Origin: UBA1413 sp037447215
GTDB taxonomy: Bacteria; Bacteroidota; Bacteroidia; Bacteroidales; Prolixibacteraceae
Length of the DNA: 64,000 bases
Direction: 5' to 3'
Assembly (NCBI GenBank): GCA_037447215.1
Contig: JBBIHB010000012.1
Coordinates: 1-64,000 of the forward strand
This document shows, piece after piece, positions 27,346-34,897 of this stretch (the stretch's first letter is position 1; the number at the start of each line of letters is the position of its first letter). Position numbers and translations under genes: made by a program. The notes under the pieces are model-generated. The model was not told the origin of the DNA. It saw only the letters and a program-made list of their open reading frames with translations, and ran no database searches.

Positions 27346-27368
27346 ATAATTTTAAAACAATTTATTAA

Positions 27369-27938
27369 CTACTGTTTTACCCTCTCGCTGTATGAACGAT
27401 CACGGGTATCCACCTTAATAACTTCTCCTTCGTTAATGAATAATGGTACCATAATTTCAGCTCCGGTTTCGAGGGTTGCAGGCTTTAAAGCGGTAGAACT
27501 TGCTGTATTGCCTTTTTCTCCCGGAATAGTATAGGTTACTGTCAACTCAACAAAAGGTGGAAGTTCTGCTGTTAAAGGTGTTTCAGTATCGGCATGAAAC
27601 TGGACTTCGATAACCTGTCCTTCTTTCATAAGATCGTTGTTTTCAATCAGATCTGGATTTAGAGAAATCTGTTCGTAGGTTTCCATATGCATAAAATGAC
27701 ATCCTATATCATCTTTATAGAGGTACTGATAAGGCCTTCTTTCAATGCGAACGGTTTCAATTTTAACCCCTGAGTTAAAAGTATTTTCAAGTACCCTTCC
27801 TGTTTTCAGGTTTTTTAGTTTGGTCCTTACAAAGGCCGGTCCTTTGCCCGGTTTAACATGAAGAAACTGTACAATTGTCCATAGCTGGTCGTTCCACTCA
27901 ATGCAAAGGCCGTTCCTGAAATCTGCTGTAGTTGCCAT
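27369..27938 (-). CDS. efp: Elongation factor P
   Basis: The 189-residue protein relieves ribosome stalling at polyproline. The N-terminal KOW-like domain has the loop KPGKGPAFVRTK, where a Lys sits at the position of the modified residue; two OB domains follow. ATG 27938 (MATTADFRNG) is chosen; the open frame runs to 27971 but a TATTTTTG element lies at 27969-27976. Whether and how the Lys is modified cannot be told; no modification gene lies nearby. Confidence 0.95.
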   Translation of the reverse strand: MATTADFRNGLCIEWNDQLWTIVQFLHVKPGKGPAFVRTKLKNLKTGRVLENTFNSGVKIETVRIERRPYQYLYKDDIGCHFMHMETYEQISLNPDLIENNDLMKEGQVIEVQFHADTETPLTAELPPFVELTVTYTIPGEKGNTASSTALKPATLETGAEIMVPLFINEGEVIKVDTRDRSYSERVKQ

Positions 27939-27968
27939 AAAAATTGATATTATAATATTTTCACGGCG

Positions 27969-28002
27969 CAAAAATATACAAATCTGTCAAAATCAATACA
28001 AA
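27969..28002 (-). promoter_or_regulatory. Promoter for efp
   Basis: On the minus strand TTTG (28002-27999) and TATTTTTG (27976-27969) are 22 bases apart, and the -7 element is about 30 bases before the efp ATG. Confidence 0.5.
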
Positions 28003-28020
28003 ATATTACCGATATCGGAA

Positions 28021-28809
28021 TCAGAAGCTTTTGATCTCTTTACCATTGATTGTGTAGCTTGATAGAACCGCCCTTAATGAACCTAACCTTAAATCGAGGT
28101 CAAACAAGATCGGAACTTTATCATTTTGTGAAATATAAAACAGCAATCCGTCCGAACTCTTTAAAACACGGCCTTTATCCACTTCGGGCATCAAAATATA
28201 GGATGCCACATCACCCAAATCGGTATTAATGGTTTGGATTCCATCGTGTTTAATTTTCATTATACTGATATCGTGGCCATTTATTACAGGAAGTTCAATA
28301 TATCTGCCCCGTGGGGTTTTTCCTATAAAATCCTGATTGACAAAATAGAAAAAAACAGATAAAAAATCGAGGAGTTTAGGAGGAACTTTTATCCCGCCTG
28401 ATTTTTCACTGTAAATGGAATCATTCCGATGGAAAAAATAAACTTCATTATAATATCTGTAATTCCCTTCTTTTGCATTACGGATGGCCTTATAAGGCAG
28501 ATATGTCTGGGCATCTACAATGCTCTCATAAATATTGTGAACCCTGAAAAGCCTGTCGGTTACCCCGGTAGTCCGTCCTTCCATAAAGTAGTGTATCGCC
28601 TTTTTTCCGTTATAAACCGTATCGGTTATAATCATTTTAGCTTCACCACCTTTTATTATACCATATTTCAGGTTGTAGGTTAAAACAGCCTTGTTTTTTG
28701 CGTTCAACACCTGTGATGAGCCGAGTAGCACCAACATCACTGAAAATAGCATGATATGCATAAAACGAACATGTTGAATACTATGATCATATATTGACTC
28801 CGGGTTCAT
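28021..28809 (-). CDS. DUF3108 domain protein, exported
   Basis: The 262-residue protein has a hydrophobic N-terminal segment (HIMLFSVMLVLLGSSQVLNA) typical of a signal peptide, then a DUF3108-like body with YNLKYGIIKGGEAKMII and a late LKSSDGLLFYISQNDKVPILFDL segment. ATG 28809 leaves four bases after tsaB's stop; a later ATG (28761) would also retain the signal. Function is unknown; members are periplasmic or lipid-linked. Translation coupled to tsaB is likely. Confidence 0.7.
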   Translation of the reverse strand: MNPESIYDHSIQHVRFMHIMLFSVMLVLLGSSQVLNAKNKAVLTYNLKYGIIKGGEAKMIITDTVYNGKKAIHYFMEGRTTGVTDRLFRVHNIYESIVDAQTYLPYKAIRNAKEGNYRYYNEVYFFHRNDSIYSEKSGGIKVPPKLLDFLSVFFYFVNQDFIGKTPRGRYIELPVINGHDISIMKIKHDGIQTINTDLGDVASYILMPEVDKGRVLKSSDGLLFYISQNDKVPILFDLDLRLGSLRAVLSSYTINGKEIKSF

Positions 28810-28813
28810 AATG

Positions 28814-29521
28814 TCAGAAAATTTTATTTTTTGGGATTGTTGCCACAAAATTTTTCAGGTAAAAAGGTTCAAAATAGGCAATATCCTCAAATTTCTTTTC
28901 ATTGAACAACCTGTAAGCTATTTCAACCATAAACCGTGCCGAAGCATTTACCCCGTCAATAAAAACAGAATTATGACCTTCGAGCGCCGATTTGCATTTG
29001 TGAGCTCCATTTCCGAAAAAAACAACCGGAAAATTTTTCCTTTCGTCAATAAATGAATTTTTATCAATAACCAGTGATGATATTTCTGAAAGATTTTCAC
29101 CTTTGGAATTATATAAGGCAGTATAAACTTCCATTCGACGCGCATCAATCATCGGGCATAAAAGCGGTTCAATATCCGGGCCTATTCCATATTCAGCGTA
29201 ATTCTGCGATACATGTAAAGCCAGTGTATCAATGGTGCTGACTGACAAAAGCGGGATTTGCAAACCATAGCATATTCCCTTTGCTGCGGATACCCCAATG
29301 CGAAGACCGGTATATGAACCGGGACCTTTGCTGGCACACACAGCATCAATATCCGATGGTTTTAAATTACCTGATGTAAGTAATTCATCGATGAAAACAG
29401 CAAGTTTTTCGGAATGGTTAAACCCTTCGATGGTTTCAATGGAAGCTACAATTTTTTCATTGCAGGAGAGCGCTACAGAACAAACTTCGGTAGAGGTCTC
29501 AATCAGAAGAATGTATGGCAT
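28814..29521 (-). CDS. tsaB: tRNA threonylcarbamoyladenosine biosynthesis protein TsaB
   Basis: The 235-residue ASKHA-fold protein partners TsaD and TsaE in making t6A37 of ANN-decoding tRNAs. The N-terminus MPYILLIETSTEVCSVALS and the segment ASKGPGSYTGLRIGVSAAKGICYGL (residues 70-94, only the motif is quoted in part) identify it. ATG 29521 is chosen over open frame to 29554. A TAATTTTG element lies 31 bases upstream. Confidence 0.93.
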   Translation of the reverse strand: MPYILLIETSTEVCSVALSCNEKIVASIETIEGFNHSEKLAVFIDELLTSGNLKPSDIDAVCASKGPGSYTGLRIGVSAAKGICYGLQIPLLSVSTIDTLALHVSQNYAEYGIGPDIEPLLCPMIDARRMEVYTALYNSKGENLSEISSLVIDKNSFIDERKNFPVVFFGNGAHKCKSALEGHNSVFIDGVNASARFMVEIAYRLFNEKKFEDIAYFEPFYLKNFVATIPKNKIF

Positions 29522-29551
29522 TGGATATTTTTCTGGATTTCGATATAAGTA

Positions 29552-29559
29552 CAAAATTA
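29552..29559 (-). promoter_or_regulatory. -7 element TAATTTTG for tsaB
   Basis: The minus strand reads TAATTTTG, matching TAnnTTTG, 31 bases before the tsaB ATG. No -33 TTTG at good spacing. Confidence 0.4.
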
Positions 29560-29677
29560 ATAATTTGAACCATTTACATGAACCTTGACCACTGAACCTT
29601 GAAAATCTGAAAATTGAACCAGTTGGATGGAACTCTGTTTAAGAAAATATTAAAATGATTTTATCGTTATAATTTGG

Positions 29678-29708
29678 TTTGAAAAACGGATGATTTTTCA
29701 TATCTTGT
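29678..29708 (+). promoter_or_regulatory. Promoter for the YqgE/AlgH gene
   Basis: TTTG (29678-29681) and TATCTTGT (29701-29708; one mismatch to TAnnTTTG) are exactly 19 bases apart, and the -7 element is 20 bases before the ATG at 29728. Confidence 0.5.
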
Positions 29709-29727
29709 TGGAAGTTTTCAGAAAGTC

Positions 29728-30318
29728 ATGTATTATAATCCGGACATATTTAAGATTCAGAGTAACAATCTGGTACCCCGTAAAGGGCGTATCCTGATTG
29801 CTGAACCTTTTCTGCCGGGCAATTATTTTAACCGTTCGGTAATCCTGATTGTTGCATATAGCAGCAAAGGATCAGTAGGGTTTATACTGAACAAGCAGAT
29901 CGAACTTTATATTCAGGATTATATTGCTGATTTCCCTGAATTTAGCGCACCGGTATATATCGGGGGGCCTGTTTCAACCGATACAATTTATTTTATCCAT
30001 ACCCGTGGTGATGTGATACCCGGAAGCATACGTGTACTGGATAATATTTATTGGGGTGGCGATTTCGATGAGTTGAGGAGGCTTGTTGATATAGGCATTA
30101 TAAATCCTTCTGAAGTGCGCTTTTTTCTTGGGTACTCAGGCTGGGATGCAGGGCAGCTCGAAAGGGAGATCAAAGAAAACTCATGGCTGGTGAATGACGT
30201 AGATGGAGTTTCAGTAATGCGGAGGCTTAATATGTCGTCGTGGGCCGATTTTGTTAGAAAGGTTGGCGATAAATACCATATCTGGACAAATTTTCCAGAA
30301 AATCCTACATTGAATTAA
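29728..30318 (+). CDS. yqgE: YqgE/AlgH family protein (UPF0301)
   Basis: The 196-residue protein has the family landmarks GRILIAEPFLPGNYFNRSVIL, SVGFILNKQI, PVYIGGPVSTDTIYFIHT and FFLGYSGWDAGQLEREI. Molecular function is unsettled; the family is near-universal in Gram-negatives. It is the only rightward gene here and overlaps the end of the convergent aminotransferase gene by four bases. Confidence 0.9.
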   Translation: MYYNPDIFKIQSNNLVPRKGRILIAEPFLPGNYFNRSVILIVAYSSKGSVGFILNKQIELYIQDYIADFPEFSAPVYIGGPVSTDTIYFIHTRGDVIPGSIRVLDNIYWGGDFDELRRLVDIGIINPSEVRFFLGYSGWDAGQLEREIKENSWLVNDVDGVSVMRRLNMSSWADFVRKVGDKYHIWTNFPENPTLN

Positions 30319-31160
30319 CGATAATCAACCAGGTTCTTTCTGTTTTGCCAAACTAATTTATCCACTCCGTTGCGGATTATTTCTGTTTTTTTCTTTACAA
30401 ATCGCTTTGTTCCTACACCCATAATCCATTTAAAACCGTTTTGCTCCGATGCCGTAAAAATTTCATCCATCTGTTGAAGGTCATCAGGGTATAACGCATC
30501 CGACTCAATAATTATCAGTCCCGACAGGGATGCCGATTCAATGGTTAATGCCCTTAAATTGTTGTTCGTACAACCGCTTCCTAACGATGGGGTAATAAAT
30601 TTATCCTGGGACACACAAAACAGATTTGAACCGATTGTTTCAACCACAGCTCCTTTTTCGTTGCAAAAAACAGAATCGCCATATCGTGTACCGGTAATTT
30701 TCAATTTTTCGTTCATCCAGATGGATTCCCTTAAATATTTTTTTGAGAATGAGACCGACTGTGACCAGATAACCTCATCTGAAATAATGGCCAGTTTTCC
30801 ATTCTCGTCGAATGGTATTTCGCGATGGGGATATTTTTCAATCTGCCCTATAAAATTCCATGTTGAATCATTTATAAAGAAATGCAAATGCAACCATCCA
30901 CCCATAAATGCCTTGTTTTTGTTTATCAATCGGATGGCAAGCCTCAGCAATTCTGAATGATCATCGGTTTCGATCCGGTATTTTAACCTTAGGCTTTCAA
31001 TGAGGTTGTTCAACTCTTCAATATGGTTGGCAAAAAAAGGAATTTCGCCGTGGGCAAACCACATTGAAGTTCTTACTTTCACAGGAAATTGTAACCATTC
31101 ATCTTTGGGATTGAATTCGTTGTCGCTCGTAATTTTTCTTTGGTGAAGGTAGAATTCCAT
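30315..31160 (-). CDS. Aminotransferase class IV (PabC/branched-chain-aminotransferase-like)
   Basis: The 281-residue PLP enzyme has the fold-type IV signature: the PLP-Lys probably in the SFSKKYLRES segment (residues near 137-147), then NEKGAVVETIGSNLFCVS and ITPSLGSGCTNNNLRALTIE. The length suits aminodeoxychorismate lyase or a related D/BCAA aminotransferase; I cannot choose. C-terminal IFTASEQNGFKWIMGVGTKR also fits. It lies 11 bases from the rhomboid gene and shares the leftward run from amn. Confidence 0.75.
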   Translation of the reverse strand: MEFYLHQRKITSDNEFNPKDEWLQFPVKVRTSMWFAHGEIPFFANHIEELNNLIESLRLKYRIETDDHSELLRLAIRLINKNKAFMGGWLHLHFFINDSTWNFIGQIEKYPHREIPFDENGKLAIISDEVIWSQSVSFSKKYLRESIWMNEKLKITGTRYGDSVFCNEKGAVVETIGSNLFCVSQDKFITPSLGSGCTNNNLRALTIESASLSGLIIIESDALYPDDLQQMDEIFTASEQNGFKWIMGVGTKRFVKKKTEIIRNGVDKLVWQNRKNLVDYR

Positions 31161-31171
31161 TGCATAAACCT

Positions 31172-31783
31172 TTACATTACATTGAATATCTGATCAATAA
31201 AACTATCCAAAAATTGCGGGCGAAGAATTGTGGGGAAAATAAAACCAAACAATGCCCCTAAAAAGTGGGCATCGTGTGCAACATTATCGAGTTCTTTCCT
31301 GCTCATCTGGTAGGAATAGAGCAGATATAATCCGGCAAAAATAATCCCCGGAATGGGGATGATCCCAAAAAAATAGACCTTTTGCCAAGGATTAAGAAAA
31401 ATAAAAGTAAATAGCACTGCGGCCACTGCTCCCGATGCTCCTATTGCATTGTAGTAATAGTTGTTTTTATGCTTGTACAGCGACCAGAGATTTGAAAATA
31501 AAGTTCCACCGATATACAACAAAATAAAATAAGCAATAGCTGCCTGTCCGAAATAGTTCCTGAAATATTGCTCGACTGCTGTTCCGAAAAAAAACAAAAC
31601 AAACATATTAACGAAAAGATGAGTCCAACCGGCATGCAGGAGGGCATGACTTACAAGCCTGTAATACTGCTGCCGGTGTATGATCTGCGCTGCATTAAAC
31701 TGAAGTTTTTCCAATAACTGTTGGTTCGTGAACGCAATGTACGAAACCAATGCGGTTATTCCGATTATAAAATAGGTTATCAT
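31172..31783 (-). CDS. Rhomboid-family intramembrane serine protease
   Basis: The 203-residue membrane protein has six segments and the catalytic Ser in NAIGASGAVAAVLF, and the His in HDAHFLGALFG. HAGWTHLFVNMF in the second segment matches the rhomboid oxyanion region. It cleaves membrane-spanning substrates; none can be predicted. It abuts holA (one base). Confidence 0.9.
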   Translation of the reverse strand: MITYFIIGITALVSYIAFTNQQLLEKLQFNAAQIIHRQQYYRLVSHALLHAGWTHLFVNMFVLFFFGTAVEQYFRNYFGQAAIAYFILLYIGGTLFSNLWSLYKHKNNYYYNAIGASGAVAAVLFTFIFLNPWQKVYFFGIIPIPGIIFAGLYLLYSYQMSRKELDNVAHDAHFLGALFGFIFPTILRPQFLDSFIDQIFNVM

Positions 31784-32788
31784 CTAATGTAAAATTTTAT
31801 AAATCATTTCTTTATATAATTCAGCCTGAGTCACCTCGCCCGATGATTCGAGACCTTTGCTTTTCATATCAAATTCGCGCAGGATTCCAAATATTTCGAA
31901 TATTTTGGTTGGTGTATATTCTTGCGCTTCCTTTATGGTTTTTTTTGCAATATATGATGAGTTGATCCTGAATTGTTTCATGACTTCGCTTTCCGATTTG
32001 TTGGGCATAAAATGATACCTGAACATCCGGTTGAAAAAGTAAAAAAGTGAGGTAATGGTAACACTAATCGGATAGTTCGCCGGGTTAGCGGCAAAATGGT
32101 TAACAATTCGGTTTGCTTTCAGTACATCGCGGCTGCCTAATGCTGCAGTAAGTTCGAATATGTTGAAATCTTTACTAATCCCAATGTTTTTTTCTACATG
32201 TTCGGGAGTGATGGTTGAACCTTTGGGGACCAGAATGAATAATTTTTTAATTTCATTTACCACTTTTCCAATATCTTCACCGAGGAAATCGGCAATCATT
32301 TGAGTTGCTTGTGGCACTATTTTGTACCCGTTTTTCCTTACAAACGTGTCAATCCATTGTTGGAGCTGGTAATCCCTCACTTTCTTCGATTCAAAATAGA
32401 GGGTATTTTTTTTCAGGAGCTTGGCAAGCTCTGTACGCCCGTCAATTTTTTTATACTTATAGTTTATTACCAAAATGGTGGTTTTCGAAGGAGCATTCAG
32501 GTATTTCTGAAATGCTTCAAGGTTCTTCCAATCCTGTGCTTCTTTTACGATAATTACCTGTAGCGTGGCCATCATCGGGAACCGGCGTGCCGATTCCATC
32601 ACCATGTAGGGATCACTGTCGCAGCCATAGAAAACCGATTGGTTGAAGCCTTTTTCGGCATCAGTCAAAACATTGTTTTCGATATAATCTGATATCTGAT
32701 CTATATAATAGGGTTCTTCCCCGGTTAAAAAATAAACAGGACGATAAATTTTCTTTCCCAGTTCTTCAATGATATTTTCAAATTCCAC
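31784..32788 (-). CDS. holA: DNA polymerase III subunit delta
   Basis: The 334-residue clamp-loader subunit has an N-terminal AAA+-like domain (YFLTGEEPYYIDQISDYI at the start), a middle lid segment and the C-terminal helical collar. Nucleotide-binding motifs are degenerate, as usual for delta. It opens the beta clamp during loading. It follows amn by four bases. Confidence 0.9.
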   Translation of the reverse strand: MEFENIIEELGKKIYRPVYFLTGEEPYYIDQISDYIENNVLTDAEKGFNQSVFYGCDSDPYMVMESARRFPMMATLQVIIVKEAQDWKNLEAFQKYLNAPSKTTILVINYKYKKIDGRTELAKLLKKNTLYFESKKVRDYQLQQWIDTFVRKNGYKIVPQATQMIADFLGEDIGKVVNEIKKLFILVPKGSTITPEHVEKNIGISKDFNIFELTAALGSRDVLKANRIVNHFAANPANYPISVTITSLFYFFNRMFRYHFMPNKSESEVMKQFRINSSYIAKKTIKEAQEYTPTKIFEIFGILREFDMKSKGLESSGEVTQAELYKEMIYKILH

Positions 32789-32792
32789 TATA

Positions 32793-33563
32793 TCAGAATT
32801 TTAGGTGTTTAACCGATTGTCCATTGTTTTTAATTTCTCGAAGGGCGTCAATACCTATGTTTATGTGGTTTTCAACGAACATAGAGGTAACTTTTTTATC
32901 GCTTTCTTCGGTTTTTACTCCTGTCGAAATCATGGGTTGATCTGAAACCAGCAACAAGGCTCCTGATGGTATCTGATTGGCAAACCCGACAATGAAAATG
33001 GTTGCGGTTTCCATATCAATTGCCATCGCCCTGGTTTTTTCCAGATATTTTTTAAACCGGTCGTCATATTCCCATACCCGCTTGTTGGTGGTGAAAACGG
33101 TTCCGGTCCAATAGTCGAGTTGTTTGTCACGTATAACATGTGAAACGGCCCTTTGGAGATTAAATGATGGCAGTGCTGGTATTTCAGGTGGTAGATAATC
33201 GTTTGAAGTACCATCGCTTCTAATGGCAGCAATAGGAAGGATCAGGTCTCCAAGTTTGTTTTTTGCTTTCAGCCCTCCACATTTTCCTAAGAAAAGCACC
33301 GCTTCGGGCATTATAGCGCTTAAAAGGTCCATAATTGTAGCAGCATTTGGGCTTCCCATTCCGAAATTGATGATGGTTATACCTTCAGCTGTTGCATTGG
33401 GCATGGCCCTGTTGCTTCCATCAACGGGAACTTCGAACCGATGTGCAAACATTTCGACATATAACTGAAAATTTGTAAGCAGGATATGTTTGCCAAATTC
33501 ATTGAGTGGCCTGCCTGTATAGCGTGGTAACCAGTTTTCTACAATTTCTTCCTTCGTTTTCAT
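32793..33563 (-). CDS. amn: AMP nucleosidase
   Basis: The 256-residue protein belongs to the phosphorylase/nucleosidase superfamily and is the short Bacteroidota AMP nucleosidase type, which hydrolyses AMP to adenine and ribose-5-phosphate. FGMGSPNAATIMDLL, LFLGKCGGLKAKNKLGD and AIDMETATIF, with the acidic catalytic residues, are visible. ATG 33563 (MKTKEEIVENW) is chosen over the open frame to 33650, which would overlap the divergent HsdR-N-like gene. It heads a leftward amn-holA-rhomboid group. Confidence 0.85.
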   Translation of the reverse strand: MKTKEEIVENWLPRYTGRPLNEFGKHILLTNFQLYVEMFAHRFEVPVDGSNRAMPNATAEGITIINFGMGSPNAATIMDLLSAIMPEAVLFLGKCGGLKAKNKLGDLILPIAAIRSDGTSNDYLPPEIPALPSFNLQRAVSHVIRDKQLDYWTGTVFTTNKRVWEYDDRFKKYLEKTRAMAIDMETATIFIVGFANQIPSGALLLVSDQPMISTGVKTEESDKKVTSMFVENHINIGIDALREIKNNGQSVKHLKF

Positions 33564-33616
33564 ATCCGGTTTTTTTTTTGAAATAGTGTTATTTTCGTTG
33601 CCTCTGCATTTCATTA

Positions 33617-33624
33617 CAAAAATA
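33617..33624 (-). promoter_or_regulatory. -7 element TATTTTTG for amn
   Basis: The minus strand reads TATTTTTG about 53 bases before the amn ATG, with CAAA (TTTG on the minus strand) at 33648-33651 as a -33 candidate, 23 bases away. It lies inside the longer amn frame, arguing for the shorter start. Confidence 0.4.
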
Positions 33625-33644
33625 GCAATTTGAACATGGCGGCC

Positions 33645-34094
33645 ATGCAAAATCTTAATTTACCGGTATTCAATTTCAGGCTCCGGTCAGAGTCGGGAAG
33701 TGATTATATTTTCGATGAATTCCGCAGGCGGTGGGTGGTTCTTAATCCCGAAGAATGGGTCAGGCAGAATTTTTTAAAATTTCTTCATGAAAAAAAGGAA
33801 TTCCCCAAATCATTGATGGCAATTGAAAAAAGGGTTTTTGTCAATGGGCTTGCGCAAAGGTTCGACCTGGTTGTTTATCGCCGCAATGGGGTGCCAATTA
33901 TGGTGGCCGAGTTTAAAGCTCCGTGTGTGGAAATCGGGCAGGATACATTTGATCAGGCCATCCGGTACAATAATTTTATCAAAGCCGCCTATGTGCTGGT
34001 TTCAAACGGAATAACACATTACACCTGCAAAATTGATTTTAAAAAAGGCAGCGCTGAATACCTGAATGACATACCAAATTTCGGGGATTTGTAA
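33645..34094 (+). CDS. HsdR-N-terminal-domain-like protein (PD-(D/E)XK fold)
   Basis: The 149-residue protein resembles the HSDR_N_2 domain: RRRWVVLNPEEWVRQNFLKF at the N-terminus, the Asp in LAQRFDLVVYRRN, then MVAEFKAP with the E-x-K part of the nuclease core. It is much smaller than a type I restriction subunit and has no partners here. Such stand-alone proteins are frequent next to holA/amn in Bacteroidota; function is unknown. ATG 33645 (MQNLNLP) is chosen; ATG 33636 and TTG 33630 are alternatives. Confidence 0.7.
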   Translation: MQNLNLPVFNFRLRSESGSDYIFDEFRRRWVVLNPEEWVRQNFLKFLHEKKEFPKSLMAIEKRVFVNGLAQRFDLVVYRRNGVPIMVAEFKAPCVEIGQDTFDQAIRYNNFIKAAYVLVSNGITHYTCKIDFKKGSAEYLNDIPNFGDL

Positions 34095-34151
34095 TTTGTG
34101 AAATATGTTAACCGTAAGCAGATAAGAAATAATCCTTAAGTTTGCTTACAC

Positions 34152-34373
34152 TTGTTTTTGTCAAGTTGGTCATTTTCAAAGTGTTCAATGACAGAAGGCA
34201 AAATATGGAACAACTTATTATGGGATTCCGAATTTAACCTTTTATTGAACAATATGGGATTTAAAGTACTCAGGTATTGGGGACATCAGATTAAAGATGA
34301 GTTGAATTGGTGCCTTAATCGTGTATTGGAAATAATTACAAACGAAGATATGGATAGAATGGTGGATGATTAG
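34152..34373 (+). pseudogene. C-terminal remnant of a Vsr/DUF559-like endonuclease
   Basis: The 73-residue frame has TEGKIWNNLLW and then NNMGFKVLRYWGHQIKDEL with a short tail. That last block matches the end of Vsr mismatch endonucleases and DUF559 nucleases (GxxVLRxWxHEI). The central catalytic part (Asp, and the Glu/Lys motif) is missing, so the product would be inactive, or the frame may not be translated. I call it a remnant with modest confidence. It lies after the HsdR-N-like gene and convergent with the GNAT gene. Confidence 0.5.
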
Positions 34374-34897
34374 ATCAATAACTTCTGCAAGAACCATTCA
34401 TCCTTCCACCCATCTTTGACCCTCAGCCACTGTTTTTTGATTCCGGTCACTTTATAACCAGCTTTTTCAAACAAATGAATGCTCGCAGTGTTGTCTTCTG
34501 AAATATTTGCGCACAACTGCCTGATCCCCAAAGCATGTATGGCATATTTTTCCAGTGCCGAAAGGGCATCCGAAGCATAACCTTTATTGCGGTACCCGGG
34601 GTCATGAATCAGTATTCCAACCATAGCCCGCTGGTGGTAAGGATCGAAATCGAACAGGTCGATAGTGCCCAAAGGGATATAATCGTTGGCCTGAATGATG
34701 AAACGTACCTGTTTCTGCTCATAAATATCTTTTGTGGCCTCTTTCAGATATTGGGCAAGAATATGCTTCGAAAATGGCGCACGGGAATTGCTAAGCGCCC
34801 ATAACGACGAATCGTTTTCCCATTTGTACAAGATGTCAATATCTTCAGGTTCCAAAGCCCTTAGCCTTATTTGACCATATTCCAGTATATTATCCAT
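34370..34897 (-). CDS. GNAT-family N-acetyltransferase (RimJ/RimL-like)
   Basis: The 175-residue protein has the GNAT acetyl-CoA motif (HDPGYRNKGYASDALSALEKY, with the RNKGYA P-loop) and C-terminal ASIHLFEKAGYKVTGIKKQWL. It acetylates an amino or N-terminal group of an unknown substrate. Its ATG overlaps the stop of the GT2 fusion by eight bases, so it is translationally coupled to that gene. Confidence 0.82.
   Translation of the reverse strand: MDNILEYGQIRLRALEPEDIDILYKWENDSSLWALSNSRAPFSKHILAQYLKEATKDIYEQKQVRFIIQANDYIPLGTIDLFDFDPYHQRAMVGILIHDPGYRNKGYASDALSALEKYAIHALGIRQLCANISEDNTASIHLFEKAGYKVTGIKKQWLRVKDGWKDEWFLQKLLI

Noticed and set aside
29575..29630. Several TGAACC copies between tsaB and yqgE
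   Set aside because: Copies are irregularly spaced and too few for an array; probably chance in an AT-rich gap, or erosion of an older sequence.
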